Assembly: GCF_009725985.1 (NCBI RefSeq) | Contig: NZ_RCNR01000002.1 | Coordinates: forward strand, 62,001 to 126,000 | Length of the DNA stretch: 64,000 nt | Direction: 5' to 3' | DNA from: Zobellia amurskyensis | GTDB lineage: Bacteria > Bacteroidota > Bacteroidia > Flavobacteriales > Flavobacteriaceae | Part shown: positions 16,696 to 25,156 of the stretch, piece after piece | How positions within the stretch are numbered: the first letter of the stretch is position 1 | Layout: every line of letters starts with the position of its first letter | Notes under the pieces: model-generated | Database searches by the model: none | Seen by the model: the letters and a program-made list of their open reading frames with translations, nothing else | What the model was told of the DNA's origin: nothing | Made by a program: the position numbers and the translations under genes

Positions 16696-17736
16696 ATGAA
16701 CGACCATCACAAAACTTTTATTGCATTTGTTAAACTGGGCCACTTTCTTAGAAAGTTTGTTACATTGGAAACACCAAATGACGAATGGTCTCAAAAATTA
16801 GATGATGCCATTACCTTGTCTAAACACAAAAATGGCTGGTTTACAAGAGAAAACGTTACCCATGCCCTTGAAAGTTGGGAAAAACTACTAACTGAAGAAA
16901 AACTATCTGCTTGGTTAGGGTCTTACGATTTGAGTAAGAACAAACCAAAAAAAGTGGCATTAATCATGGCCGGAAATATTCCGCTCGTTGGTTTTCATGA
17001 TTTTATGTCCATACTTTTAACCGGCAATAAAGTTTTTGCAAAATTATCCTCCAATGACAATGCACTTATCTTATTTTTAAAAGATTACCTTATTTCAATT
17101 GAACCTATATTTAAAGAGACCATTGAAATTTCCGACGGTAAAATGGAAGGCTTCGATGCTGTTATTGCAACTGGAAGCAACAACACTTCCCGCTATTTTG
17201 AACACTACTTTAGCAAAGTACCCAATATTATTAGAAAAAACAGAAATTCCATAGCGGTATTGACTGGCAACGAGTCAAAAGAACAATTGCAGGCTTTAGG
17301 CGAAGATATTTTTAGATATTATGGATTAGGATGCCGTAGTGTAAGCAAAGTTTTTGTTCCTAAGTCATATGATTTTGCGACACTTTTTGAAGCAGTCTAC
17401 TCTTACCACCCTATTGTTGATCTCGTAAAATATGCCAATAATTACGATTACAACAAGGCTGTTTATCTCATGTCCGAATTTAAAATACTGGATAATGGCT
17501 TTCTAATTCTCAAGGAGGATAAAAGTTATTCCTCGCCCATCGCCTCCCTGTTCTATGAGCGTTACGATGATTTAGATTCTTTAAAAGATCGACTTGCAAC
17601 AGATTCCGATCAGCTGCAGTGTATTGTTGGCGAGAATATTATTGAAGGTGAAATAGCTTTTGGAAAGACGCAACAACCCTCCCTAACCGACTATGCGGAT
17701 AATGTTGATACTGTTGACTTCCTGTTAAGAACCTAA
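16696..17736 (+). CDS. LuxC-like acyl-CoA reductase
   Basis: The protein (346 residues from ATG 16696) resembles the LuxC/acyl-CoA reductase family, a branch of the aldehyde dehydrogenase superfamily that reduces acyl-CoA or acyl-enzyme to aldehyde with NADPH. Visible marks are VALIMAGNIPLVGFHDFMSIL (nucleotide-binding strand-turn-helix), DAVIATGSNNTSRYFEHYF, and GLGCRSVSKVFVP, whose Cys is at the position of the catalytic thiol. No luxD, luxE, luxA or luxB gene is near, so bioluminescence is not implied; aldehyde or alkane/alcohol metabolism is possible. A TTG at 16684 is an alternative start, but the homologous segment begins with the ATG 16696 product. Confidence 0.82.
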   Translation: MNDHHKTFIAFVKLGHFLRKFVTLETPNDEWSQKLDDAITLSKHKNGWFTRENVTHALESWEKLLTEEKLSAWLGSYDLSKNKPKKVALIMAGNIPLVGFHDFMSILLTGNKVFAKLSSNDNALILFLKDYLISIEPIFKETIEISDGKMEGFDAVIATGSNNTSRYFEHYFSKVPNIIRKNRNSIAVLTGNESKEQLQALGEDIFRYYGLGCRSVSKVFVPKSYDFATLFEAVYSYHPIVDLVKYANNYDYNKAVYLMSEFKILDNGFLILKEDKSYSSPIASLFYERYDDLDSLKDRLATDSDQLQCIVGENIIEGEIAFGKTQQPSLTDYADNVDTVDFLLRT

Positions 17737-17810
17737 TAGAATTTTTGTAAATCTATAGCCATGTTTTCCCTTAAATTCAAGACCTTTATCTCTTAATTTT
17801 TATAAACCTT

Positions 17811-18875
17811 ATGAAAAAACATAATTTTAGTGCCGGCCCCTGTATACTGCCACAAGAAGTGCTATTAAGATCTTCTGAAGCCATAATGGATTTTAACGGT
17901 TCCGGTCTTTCCCTAATTGAGATTTCTCATAGGAGCAAAGACTTCGTAGACGTTATGGAAAAGGCTCGCAGTTTAGCTCTTGAACTTCTAGGTTTAGAAG
18001 GAAAAGGTTACTCGGCACTCTTTCTACACGGTGGCGCTAGTATGGAATTTTTAATGGTGGCCTATAATTTCTTGGAAACCAAAGCAGGATACCTAAACAC
18101 GGGAACTTGGAGCGAGAAAGCCATTAAGGAAGCTAAAATGTTTGGCGATGTTGTTGAAGTAGGCTCTTCAAAAGACGAAAATTTTAATTACATACCAAAA
18201 GGGTACTCAGTTGCCGAAGGACTAGATTACCTTCATCTGACCTCTAACAATACAATTTTCGGTACACAAATCAAGAAATTCCCAAAGACTAACGTGCCTT
18301 TGATATGCGATATGAGTTCTGACATTTTTTCTCGTCAACTAGATTTTTCACAATTCGATTTAATCTACGCTGGTGCACAAAAAAATATGGGCCCTGCAGG
18401 AGCAACACTGGTTGTAGTAAAAGACGATGTTCTAGGAAAAGTATCTAGAAAAATTCCTAGCATGTTAGATTATCAAGTACATATTTCAAAAGACAGCATG
18501 TTCAACACGCCACCTGTCTTTGCGGTTTATACTTCTATGTTGACTTTGGAATGGTTGAAGAATTTAGGAGGTATTGCTGCCATTGAAGAAATTAATGAAA
18601 AGAAAGCACGATTGCTTTATTCCGAAATTGATTTGAACCCTGTATTTACAGGATTTGCCAATAAGGAGGATCGCTCTAGCATGAACGCTACCTTTAACCT
18701 GGCAGATGAAAAACTAAAAGATACTTTTGATGCTCTTTGGAAAGACGCCGGTATTAACGGCCTTAATGGTCACCGCTCCGTTGGTGGATACCGAGCTTCT
18801 ATGTACAACGCTCTTTCCTTGGAAAGTGTAGGCGTTCTTGTAGATGTAATGAGTGAAATGGAAAGAAAAGGGTAA
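17811..18875 (+). CDS. serC: Phosphoserine aminotransferase
   Basis: The 354-residue protein is a class V aminotransferase. It opens with HNFSAGPCILPQEVL, has LFLHGGASMEFLMVAYNFL for cofactor and substrate contact, DMSSDIFSR, and the PLP-binding Lys in YAGAQKNMGPAGATLVVV. The end GLNGHRSVGGYRASMYNAL is the SerC signature that binds the substrate phosphate. It converts 3-phosphohydroxypyruvate and glutamate to phosphoserine in serine synthesis, and may act on the pyridoxal-phosphate precursor as well. The following gene encodes the matching dehydrogenase, so the two steps are adjacent. Confidence 0.95.
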   Translation: MKKHNFSAGPCILPQEVLLRSSEAIMDFNGSGLSLIEISHRSKDFVDVMEKARSLALELLGLEGKGYSALFLHGGASMEFLMVAYNFLETKAGYLNTGTWSEKAIKEAKMFGDVVEVGSSKDENFNYIPKGYSVAEGLDYLHLTSNNTIFGTQIKKFPKTNVPLICDMSSDIFSRQLDFSQFDLIYAGAQKNMGPAGATLVVVKDDVLGKVSRKIPSMLDYQVHISKDSMFNTPPVFAVYTSMLTLEWLKNLGGIAAIEEINEKKARLLYSEIDLNPVFTGFANKEDRSSMNATFNLADEKLKDTFDALWKDAGINGLNGHRSVGGYRASMYNALSLESVGVLVDVMSEMERKG

Positions 18876-18900
18876 GCCCAACCAGTCCATTAAAAATTTT

Positions 18901-18940
18901 AAATGCGTCCGCTAGCACATCGCTAACGGACGACATTTTA
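18901..18940 (+). terminator. Long imperfect hairpin between serC and the SerA-like gene
   Basis: CGTCCGCTAGC (18906-18916) pairs with GCTAACGGACG (18922-18932) with one mismatch, and flanking AAATG and CATTT extend the stem with a bulge. The downstream T-rich tract is short. It could be a partial terminator or attenuator that lowers read-through from serC into the dehydrogenase gene. Confidence 0.5.
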
Positions 18941-18976
18941 TTAGAAAGTATAGTACTAATAAAATTTCCGAATAGA

Positions 18977-19927
18977 ATGAAGATACTTGCAAATGACGGA
19001 ATTGCCCAATCGGGTATAAAAGCATTAGAGAACTCAGGTTTTGAAGTGCTTACCACTACAGTTGCCCAAGGACAGTTACAAAATTTCATAAACGAAAATG
19101 AAATAACCGGATTATTGGTAAGAAGTGCTACAGAGGTAAGAAAGGACCTTATTGACAACTGCCCTACCCTTAAGCTTATAGGTAGAGGTGGCGTTGGTAT
19201 GGATAATATTGATGTGGAGTATGCTCAGAAAAAAGGGCTGCATGTAATAAACACCCCAGAAGCTTCATCATCGTCCGTAGCCGAGCTTGTTTTTGCCCAT
19301 CTTTTTGGCGGTGTTCGGTATCTACACGATGCCAATAGAAATATGCCCCTTGAAGGTGATAGCAACTTCAAACAGTTGAAAAAATCATATGGATCAGGAA
19401 CCGAACTTCGTGGGAAGACTTTAGGTATTATTGGTTTTGGAAGAATTGGTCAAGCCACTGCAAAAATAGCCTTGGGCGTTGGCATGAAGGTTATTTTTCA
19501 CGACCCTAATCTAGATAAAGCTTCTATTGAAGTTCCTTTTTTTGATGGACGATCTATAACATTTGACTTTGAGTCGCAAACCAAAGAAACATTGGTTTCT
19601 TCATCAGATTTTATAACCCTTCACGTTCCTTCCCAAAAAAACTACGTATTAGGTAAAGAGGAGTTTGAAATGATGAAACCTGGTGTAGGTATCATTAATG
19701 CTGCCCGCGGAGGTGTTTTGGATGAAGTTGCACTTGTTGATGCCTTAGAAAACGGAAATGTCATTTTTGCCGGCCTTGATGTATATGAGTCAGAACCTAA
19801 CCCGGAAATAAGGATACTAATGCATCCAAATATTTCGTTGACACCACATATTGGTGCAGCAACAGGTGAGGCACAAAACCGTATAGGAACAGAATTGGCA
19901 GAACAAATCATTGCGCTTTTGAAATAA
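18977..19927 (+). CDS. serA: D-3-phosphoglycerate dehydrogenase-like D-2-hydroxyacid dehydrogenase
   Basis: The 316-residue protein has the D-isomer 2-hydroxyacid dehydrogenase fold. The NAD-binding motif is LGIIGFGRIGQATAKIALGVG with the acceptor Asp in VIFHDPN, and the catalytic triad is Arg in NAARGGVLDE, Glu in YESEPNPE and His in LTPHIGAATGEAQNR. The N-terminus (RSATEVRKDLIDNCPTLKLIGRGGVGMDNID) fits short SerA forms. It lacks the C-terminal ACT regulatory domain, so serine feedback control as in E. coli SerA is not expected. Position next to serC argues for phosphoglycerate as substrate, giving phosphohydroxypyruvate. Confidence 0.85.
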   Translation: MKILANDGIAQSGIKALENSGFEVLTTTVAQGQLQNFINENEITGLLVRSATEVRKDLIDNCPTLKLIGRGGVGMDNIDVEYAQKKGLHVINTPEASSSSVAELVFAHLFGGVRYLHDANRNMPLEGDSNFKQLKKSYGSGTELRGKTLGIIGFGRIGQATAKIALGVGMKVIFHDPNLDKASIEVPFFDGRSITFDFESQTKETLVSSSDFITLHVPSQKNYVLGKEEFEMMKPGVGIINAARGGVLDEVALVDALENGNVIFAGLDVYESEPNPEIRILMHPNISLTPHIGAATGEAQNRIGTELAEQIIALLK

Positions 19928-19950
19928 TCTTCCTATAAAATTACGAAAAG

Positions 19951-19984
19951 AACCTCGTTGAGCATGTAACCGTTCAACGAGGTT
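19951..19984 (+). terminator. Terminator after the SerA-like gene
   Basis: The arms AACCTCGTTGA and TCAACGAGGTT pair over 11 bases with a 12-base loop, followed by TTTTATGTTTT. It is 23 bases after the stop codon. Confidence 0.85.
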
Positions 19985-20191
19985 TTATGTTTTATAACTA
20001 TACCTAAACACGTGTATTATATTTAATCTAATAATCAATATAAATAAATATAAACACCTGATTATCATGGGTATATATGTCAAATAAATTATTTTTATTC
20101 ATAGTACTCTTAAAGCTCTTTTTTAAGAGCATTCCCTTTTTGACCAAATCTTTTTTGTAAATTGTTGTCCAATTATAAAACACTAAACATT

Positions 20192-20824
20192 ATGTCAGGA
20201 TTATTAGACCTACTAGGAAGCCCAATGGGCAAACAATTAATAAGTGGCGTTGCCAGCCAGACCGGTAATTCTACCGATCAAACAGGCAGCGTATTAAGTA
20301 TGGCCTTACCTATTTTAATGGGGGCTATGAAAAAAAATGCAGCTACACCAGAAGGTGCGCAAGGGTTAATGAGTGCACTATCAGGAAAGCATGACGGAGG
20401 TATCTTAGATAACCTTGGTGGACTTTTTAGTGGCGGTGTTGACCAATCTGTGATGGATGATGGAGCTGGAATATTAGGTCATGTTCTAGGCGGAAAACAG
20501 GCTACTGTAGAAAATGCATTAAGTCAAAAATCAGGAATGGACACAGGTTCTATTTCTACCATATTAAAAGTAGCGGCCCCTATTCTTTTAGGGTATTTAG
20601 GCAAACAAACAAAAGAACAGAATGTTAGCGACTCTAACGGAATCGGAAACCTTTTAGGTGGCCTTATGGGCGGCGGAGATTCTGGTAGCCAACAACAGTC
20701 TTTAATAGAATCCTTTTTGGATTCTGATGGTGACGGTAGTATTCTTGACGATGTAGCCTCTATGGCCCTTGGTGGCAATAAAGGTGGTATTGGCGGACTT
20801 CTAGGCGGTCTTTTTGGTAAATAA
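20192..20824 (+). CDS. DUF937 domain protein (YidB-like)
   Basis: From ATG 20192 the product has 210 residues. It is rich in Gly and Ala, and has the DUF937 pattern: an amphipathic N-terminal helix (LLDLLGSPMGKQLISGVASQTG), LSMALPILMGAMKKNA, and a repeat of this unit later (ISTILKVAAPILLGYLGKQT). A DSDGDGSILDD stretch near residue 178 looks like a calcium-binding loop, and a glycine-rich GLLGGLFG tail closes the protein. DUF937 proteins are of unknown function. There is no signal peptide, so it is probably cytoplasmic. An upstream TTG (20162) would add ten residues without family resemblance. Confidence 0.85.
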   Translation: MSGLLDLLGSPMGKQLISGVASQTGNSTDQTGSVLSMALPILMGAMKKNAATPEGAQGLMSALSGKHDGGILDNLGGLFSGGVDQSVMDDGAGILGHVLGGKQATVENALSQKSGMDTGSISTILKVAAPILLGYLGKQTKEQNVSDSNGIGNLLGGLMGGGDSGSQQQSLIESFLDSDGDGSILDDVASMALGGNKGGIGGLLGGLFGK

Positions 20825-20851
20825 ATCCAAAATTTAAAAAATATCATACTC

Positions 20852-20884
20852 AAGCCGCTTGTTGATTCGAGCGGCTTTTTTTTG
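20852..20884 (+). terminator. Terminator after the DUF937 gene
   Basis: Eight-base arms AAGCCGCT (20852-20859) and AGCGGCTT (20870-20877) enclose a ten-base loop and are followed by a run of T bases to 20883. Confidence 0.9.
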
Positions 20885-20917
20885 TAAATTGAAACAAGCC
20901 GTTTCAATAGATATAAT

Positions 20918-21376
20918 ATGAGAAGAATATATATAGCATTTAGCGTAATTGGTCTTTTTGTAATCTTGATAGCAAGTAGCTGTTCAAGCACTAAAGAAAC
21001 CGTTGCTATTTCTGATGATGAAAAAATGGCTTTTCGCCAAAAGGAAGGTGATACCGTCAAAATTGCGAGTGACGATACAGAATATGAAATTATAATTATT
21101 GAACCAGGATTCAATTTCTGGCTTCAAAGTGTAGCTAGGCCACGTAATTTCTACACACAATCCTATATGGAAAATAGGAACAATATATTTGTAACCAATT
21201 ACAATCAAAGGGTAATGCAACCCTTTCAATATGACCCTAACCTATATGAGCTGCAAATAAACTATAACCCTCATACGGACTATGGTTACGAGGTAAACTA
21301 CAAGCTCTATAATTACTTCATCTATTTTCAACGAAAATACAATCAACGCTTAGGTCCTTTTGTACCCCGTATATAA
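20918..21376 (+). CDS. DUF6146-like lipoprotein
   Basis: The 152-residue protein has a lipoprotein signal (RIYIAFSVIGLFVILIASSC) with the lipidated Cys at about position 22, then an acidic linker and a compact domain rich in aromatic residues (FNFWLQSVARPRNFYTQSYM ... YNPHTDYGYEVNYKLYNYFIYFQ). This matches a flavobacterial lipoprotein family I know as DUF6146; function is unknown. The next gene begins 30 bases downstream and is probably co-transcribed. Nothing in the sequence suggests an enzyme. Confidence 0.8.
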   Translation: MRRIYIAFSVIGLFVILIASSCSSTKETVAISDDEKMAFRQKEGDTVKIASDDTEYEIIIIEPGFNFWLQSVARPRNFYTQSYMENRNNIFVTNYNQRVMQPFQYDPNLYELQINYNPHTDYGYEVNYKLYNYFIYFQRKYNQRLGPFVPRI

Positions 21377-21406
21377 AAAGTATATTTGTCCAATTCAATA
21401 ATTATC

Positions 21407-21721
21407 ATGCAAAAATTAAAAGAGCGCTGGGCTGTTACCAGCAATTTTCAGTTAATCATCATTTTTGTCGTTTTCTCCATAACCGGATCCTCTTCTATAT
21501 ACGTGGCAAAGCCCTTTTTAAATTTAATCGGCCTAGAACAAGCTAATTTTTCAGATTCTTGGTGGGGAATCACACTATATTGGACATTACGAATTCTGCT
21601 AGTTTTCCCCTTTTATCAAGTGTTATTGATAATTTATGGCTGGTTATTTGGTCAATTTAAGTTCTTTTGGGCTTTTGAGAAAAATATGCTTAAAAGAATC
21701 GGGCTCGGTTTTTTATTTTAA
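21407..21721 (+). CDS. DUF6787-like integral membrane protein
   Basis: From ATG 21407 the product has 104 residues. Two membrane helices are evident (about 16-38, FQLIIIFVVFSITGSSSIYVA, and about 60-85, LYWTLRILLVFPFYQVLLIIYG), and the end is WLFGQFKFFWAFEKNMLKRIG, a conserved tail in this flavobacterial family (DUF6787 as I recall). It follows the DUF6146-like lipoprotein gene with 30 bases between them. Function is unknown. Confidence 0.75.
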   Translation: MQKLKERWAVTSNFQLIIIFVVFSITGSSSIYVAKPFLNLIGLEQANFSDSWWGITLYWTLRILLVFPFYQVLLIIYGWLFGQFKFFWAFEKNMLKRIGLGFLF

Positions 21722-21779
21722 ATGATTTTGTTAGGTCTTATTTAACATTCAGTTCTACTTCTTTTAGTATTTTAGCGCC

Positions 21780-22085
21780 GTGAAGAATTCAATATTTACA
21801 TATTTCTCTGTATTTATATTGTTTAGCCTTATTCTTATTAAGGTTACTTCTTTTCATGTCTACACCCATCAAGATGATTCGGCGGATACTATAGAAAAGT
21901 GCAGTATTTGCGATGTGGCCATACAAAATCAAAATTCTGAATTCACTTTTGCCTGTATCTTGGTTTTGATTCTTTTACCGCTTATCATTTACACAGGTAA
22001 GAAAGTTTCGTCTTTAGTTCTTGAGACATCTTCATTTTACTTGCCGTATGTCCATTTTGGCAGACCTCCTCCCTGCCAAGGTTAA
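21780..22085 (+). CDS. Small His/Cys membrane-associated protein upstream of a metal-type TonB receptor
   Basis: The 101-residue protein uses a GTG start at 21780. It has an N-terminal signal or membrane segment (IFTYFSVFILFSLILIKVTSF), a short stretch with HVYTHQDDSADTIEKCSICDV that holds two His and a CxxC pair, a second hydrophobic helix (FACILVLILLPLIIYTG) and an end LPYVHFGRPPPCQG. The His/CxxC segment could bind a metal ion. It is 71 bases upstream of the ZnuD-like receptor, and together with the lipoprotein after it looks like one transcription unit. Related small proteins precede similar receptors in other flavobacteria, as far as I recall. The role is inferred. Confidence 0.72.
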   Translation: MKNSIFTYFSVFILFSLILIKVTSFHVYTHQDDSADTIEKCSICDVAIQNQNSEFTFACILVLILLPLIIYTGKKVSSLVLETSSFYLPYVHFGRPPPCQG

Positions 22086-22156
22086 TACACCCTATCCTTA
22101 AAAAATAAATCGATTTATATTCTGAATCGATATCTTTTTCGTGCAAAACTTATATA

Positions 22157-24550
22157 ATGAAATATTATTTATATGTTTTTGCAATCTTTTGCAGTTCAGT
22201 TATTTATGCGCAAGATTGTAATTCAATATTACTAGGGGAAATAGTAGATTTCCATGACAACAGTCCGCTGAGTGATGCTACTATTACTATTACTGGAAAA
22301 AACATCTCCACAGTATCCAAAGAGAACGGGAAGTTCAATTTTAAAAATCTTTGCGATGGCGTGTTGGAATTAGAAATATCACATCCGGAATGTACTACCA
22401 AATTTGTGGTAGTTACCGTAAATGGCGATACTTATTCCGAGATTAGACTTGAACATCATTTAGAAGAACTAGAGGAAGTTAAAGTTGTAGGTAATGTTCC
22501 CAAAAACACAAATTCTGGGCAAGAAAACGCTCTTTCTCAAAAAGATTTGGAACGCAATAGTGGTAACAGCTTGGGTGATGCCTTAAAAAAGATTTCTGGG
22601 GTGTCTACCTTAAATACCGGAGGCAACATTGTTAAACCCGTAATCCAGGGGTTAAATGGAAGTAGAATCTTGATTCTGAACAATAATGTTAGAATGCAGG
22701 ATATGGAATGGGGAGAAGAACATGCCCCTAATGTAGATGTAAACGCAAACCAGAATATTAGTGTTATTAAAGGCGCTGCCGCAATTGAATATGGTGGTGA
22801 TGCTATTGGTGGGGTTATTGTTTTGGAGCCTTTGCCGGTAATTAGGACCGATTCTTTATTTGGCAAAACGCAACTAAATCTTTTCTCTAACGGTCGTGGT
22901 GGCAATATTACATCATCCATTACCAAGTCTTTTGATTCCGGTCTCTATATAAAAGCACAAGGTTCTTATAAGAGGTTGGGTGACCTAGAAGCTCCAGATT
23001 ACCTTTTATCTAATACAGGAATCAAGGAAAGTGGATTCTCTCTTAATATTGGAAAAAGAGATTTTGTACAGGGTTGGGAAGGTTATTACTCTTATTTTAA
23101 TTCTGAAATAGGAATATTAAGAGCTTCACATATTGGTAATATAGATGATTTGATTTTGTCTATAAACAATCAGACTCCTAGCATTGTAAATGATTTTACA
23201 TATAATATAGTCCAACCCAACCAAGAGGTAACCCACCATTTGGCGAAACTTAATTACTATAGAAGATTTGAGGGTTTCGGAAAATGGACCGTTCAATATG
23301 ATTTTCAAAAAAATAGAAGGTATGAATATGACATTCGTGTAGGAGATGATGTGGACAAAGCTTCCCTGGATCTTCAATTAACCACACATTCTGTTTTGTC
23401 TAATTTAAAGTTCGATGCAAAACAAGGTTTAGATATAAAGGCCGGGGTCATGGGTAGATTCCAATCCAATTTTGCAAATCCGGATACCGGGGTAAGAAGA
23501 TTAATTCCTGATTACGACAAATATGATTTTGGATTATTTGCTATTGGAAGCTATGAGCTTAATACCGATTGGACACTAGATGCAGGAGCGCGCTATGATT
23601 TTAGCAGAATTGACGCAAAGAAATTCTATAGGGAATCTCGTTGGGAAGAAAGAGGCTATAATATAGATTTTGCCGATATAGTGCTAGAAGATCTAGGAAC
23701 CCAATTGCTTACCAACCCTGTTTTTGATTACCACAATTTTTCAGGAACTGCTGGTTTTCACTATGAAATCAACGATAAGGATCATTTACGTTTTAATTAT
23801 GCTTTTTCGCAAAGAGCCCCTAACCCATCAGAACTGTTTAGTGACGGCTTGCACCACTCTGCTGCCCGTATAGAACTTGGTGATCTTAGGATAAAAAGTG
23901 AAGCGTCATCTAAACTATCTGCTTCTTTAGAGAGGAATACGAGCAAATGGGGGTACACCTTAGCACCGTACCTAAATAGCATTAATGATTTTATACTATT
24001 AGAGCCAACAGGAGTGGAATTTACCATAAGGGGAGCTTTTCCTGTATGGAGTTATCGTCAGACCAATGCTGTCTTATTGGGTGTTGATGCATCGGTATAC
24101 AATAATTGGTCATCTCATATAAGAACCGATCATAAGTTTGCTTGGGTAAAGGGAACTGACAAAGAAACAGACATTCCCTTGATAAATATACCTGCTGCCA
24201 ATTTTACGAATAGCATTACCTATACGAATCCTAAATGGAACAATTTCTTGGTAAGCTTAGAGAGCCAGTATGTGTTTGAACAAACGAGATATCCTCTTAA
24301 CATTGAGGTATTTTCACCACAGCAGCAAGAAAATGTGATTTTAGATATAAACACACCCCCAGATGCTTACCATCTATTGTCTTTAAATACGGAAGCATCC
24401 TTTACTCTTAAAAACACAAATGACTTAACTGTAGGCTTAAGTGCTGCCAACCTATTGAATACTAAGTATCGTGATTACTTAAATCGCCAGCGATATTTTG
24501 TAGACGACATGGGCAGAAATATAAGTCTTCGCCTAATTTTCAACTATTAA
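22157..24550 (+). CDS. ZnuD-like TonB-dependent receptor (probable metal uptake)
   Basis: The 797-residue protein has a signal peptide ending at about VIYAQ, a carboxypeptidase-regulatory-like domain (about 25-100), a plug and a barrel that ends SLRLIFNY. The plug contains VIQGLNGSRILILNNNVRMQDMEWGEEHAPNVDVN followed by ISVIKGAAAIEYGGDAIGG, close to the GLDGxRILVLNNGVRVQD region of ZnuD, the zinc receptor of Neisseria and related bacteria. Zinc or another metal is the likely cargo, but residues that bind it cannot be assigned here. It is flanked by a His/CxxC small protein and a lipoprotein, which supports a metal-uptake unit. Confidence 0.85.
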   Translation: MKYYLYVFAIFCSSVIYAQDCNSILLGEIVDFHDNSPLSDATITITGKNISTVSKENGKFNFKNLCDGVLELEISHPECTTKFVVVTVNGDTYSEIRLEHHLEELEEVKVVGNVPKNTNSGQENALSQKDLERNSGNSLGDALKKISGVSTLNTGGNIVKPVIQGLNGSRILILNNNVRMQDMEWGEEHAPNVDVNANQNISVIKGAAAIEYGGDAIGGVIVLEPLPVIRTDSLFGKTQLNLFSNGRGGNITSSITKSFDSGLYIKAQGSYKRLGDLEAPDYLLSNTGIKESGFSLNIGKRDFVQGWEGYYSYFNSEIGILRASHIGNIDDLILSINNQTPSIVNDFTYNIVQPNQEVTHHLAKLNYYRRFEGFGKWTVQYDFQKNRRYEYDIRVGDDVDKASLDLQLTTHSVLSNLKFDAKQGLDIKAGVMGRFQSNFANPDTGVRRLIPDYDKYDFGLFAIGSYELNTDWTLDAGARYDFSRIDAKKFYRESRWEERGYNIDFADIVLEDLGTQLLTNPVFDYHNFSGTAGFHYEINDKDHLRFNYAFSQRAPNPSELFSDGLHHSAARIELGDLRIKSEASSKLSASLERNTSKWGYTLAPYLNSINDFILLEPTGVEFTIRGAFPVWSYRQTNAVLLGVDASVYNNWSSHIRTDHKFAWVKGTDKETDIPLINIPAANFTNSITYTNPKWNNFLVSLESQYVFEQTRYPLNIEVFSPQQQENVILDINTPPDAYHLLSLNTEASFTLKNTNDLTVGLSAANLLNTKYRDYLNRQRYFVDDMGRNISLRLIFNY

Positions 24551-24577
24551 CACAATTTAAAGCAAAAAATGACAATT

Positions 24578-25135
24578 ATGAAAAGCAACAAAACGTTAAA
24601 AACAGTTCTAGCACTAAGTTTAATGGCATCAGTACTAACATCATGTTCTAGTGACGATAATGCGCCAGAAGCTGTAGATGAAGAAGAAGTAATTACAACA
24701 ATGAAGATTGCCCTTGTTGGTGAAGGTGGGGAAACTGCCTCTCTTCAATCTCAGGATTTAGACGGAGACGGACCAAATCCTCCTGTTATTACAGTTGATA
24801 ATTTATCAGCAAACACAACTTACACCGGTTCTATAGAAGTGTTGAACGAAACGGAAACACCTGCAGAAGATATCACCGTAGAAGTAAAAGAAGAATCTGA
24901 CGAACATCAGTTTTTCTTTACCGTAAGCGGATCTATCACATCAACATCTTATGGTGATACTGACGAAGACGGAAACCCTCTTGGCCTATCGTTTACACTA
25001 CTTACAGGTGATGCCGGCGAAGGAACCCTACAAATCACTTTACGTCATGAGCCTACAAAACCAAACGATGGCTCTTTAGTCGATGCCGGTGGAGAAACTG
25101 ATATTGCACAGACCTTTACTGTAACAGTAGAGTAA
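24578..25135 (+). CDS. Lipoprotein encoded next to the ZnuD-like receptor
   Basis: From ATG 24578 the product has 185 residues with a lipoprotein signal (LKTVLALSLMASVLTSC, Cys near residue 24) and acidic residues after it (SSDDNAPEAVDEEEV), like a surface-export signal of Bacteroidota. The mature part is all-beta in appearance, with LSANTTYTGSIEVLNETETP, EESDEHQFFFTVSGS and LRHEPTKPNDGS. The short acidic-His stretches (DEHQ, HEP) could bind a metal. Homologues next to such receptors are often listed as type 1 periplasmic binding fold proteins; I cannot confirm that fold. It starts 27 bases after the receptor stop. Confidence 0.75.
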   Translation: MKSNKTLKTVLALSLMASVLTSCSSDDNAPEAVDEEEVITTMKIALVGEGGETASLQSQDLDGDGPNPPVITVDNLSANTTYTGSIEVLNETETPAEDITVEVKEESDEHQFFFTVSGSITSTSYGDTDEDGNPLGLSFTLLTGDAGEGTLQITLRHEPTKPNDGSLVDAGGETDIAQTFTVTVE

Positions 25136-25156
25136 TCCTCGTATTTAATCGAATTT

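Noticed and set aside
16696-17736. Bioluminescence operon
   Set aside because: Only a LuxC-like reductase is present; luciferase subunits and the other lux genes are missing.
20524-21114. 196-codon minus-strand frame
   Set aside because: It covers the DUF937 gene end and the DUF6146-like start, both of which have clear signals on the plus strand; the frame is Pro/Ser-rich noise.
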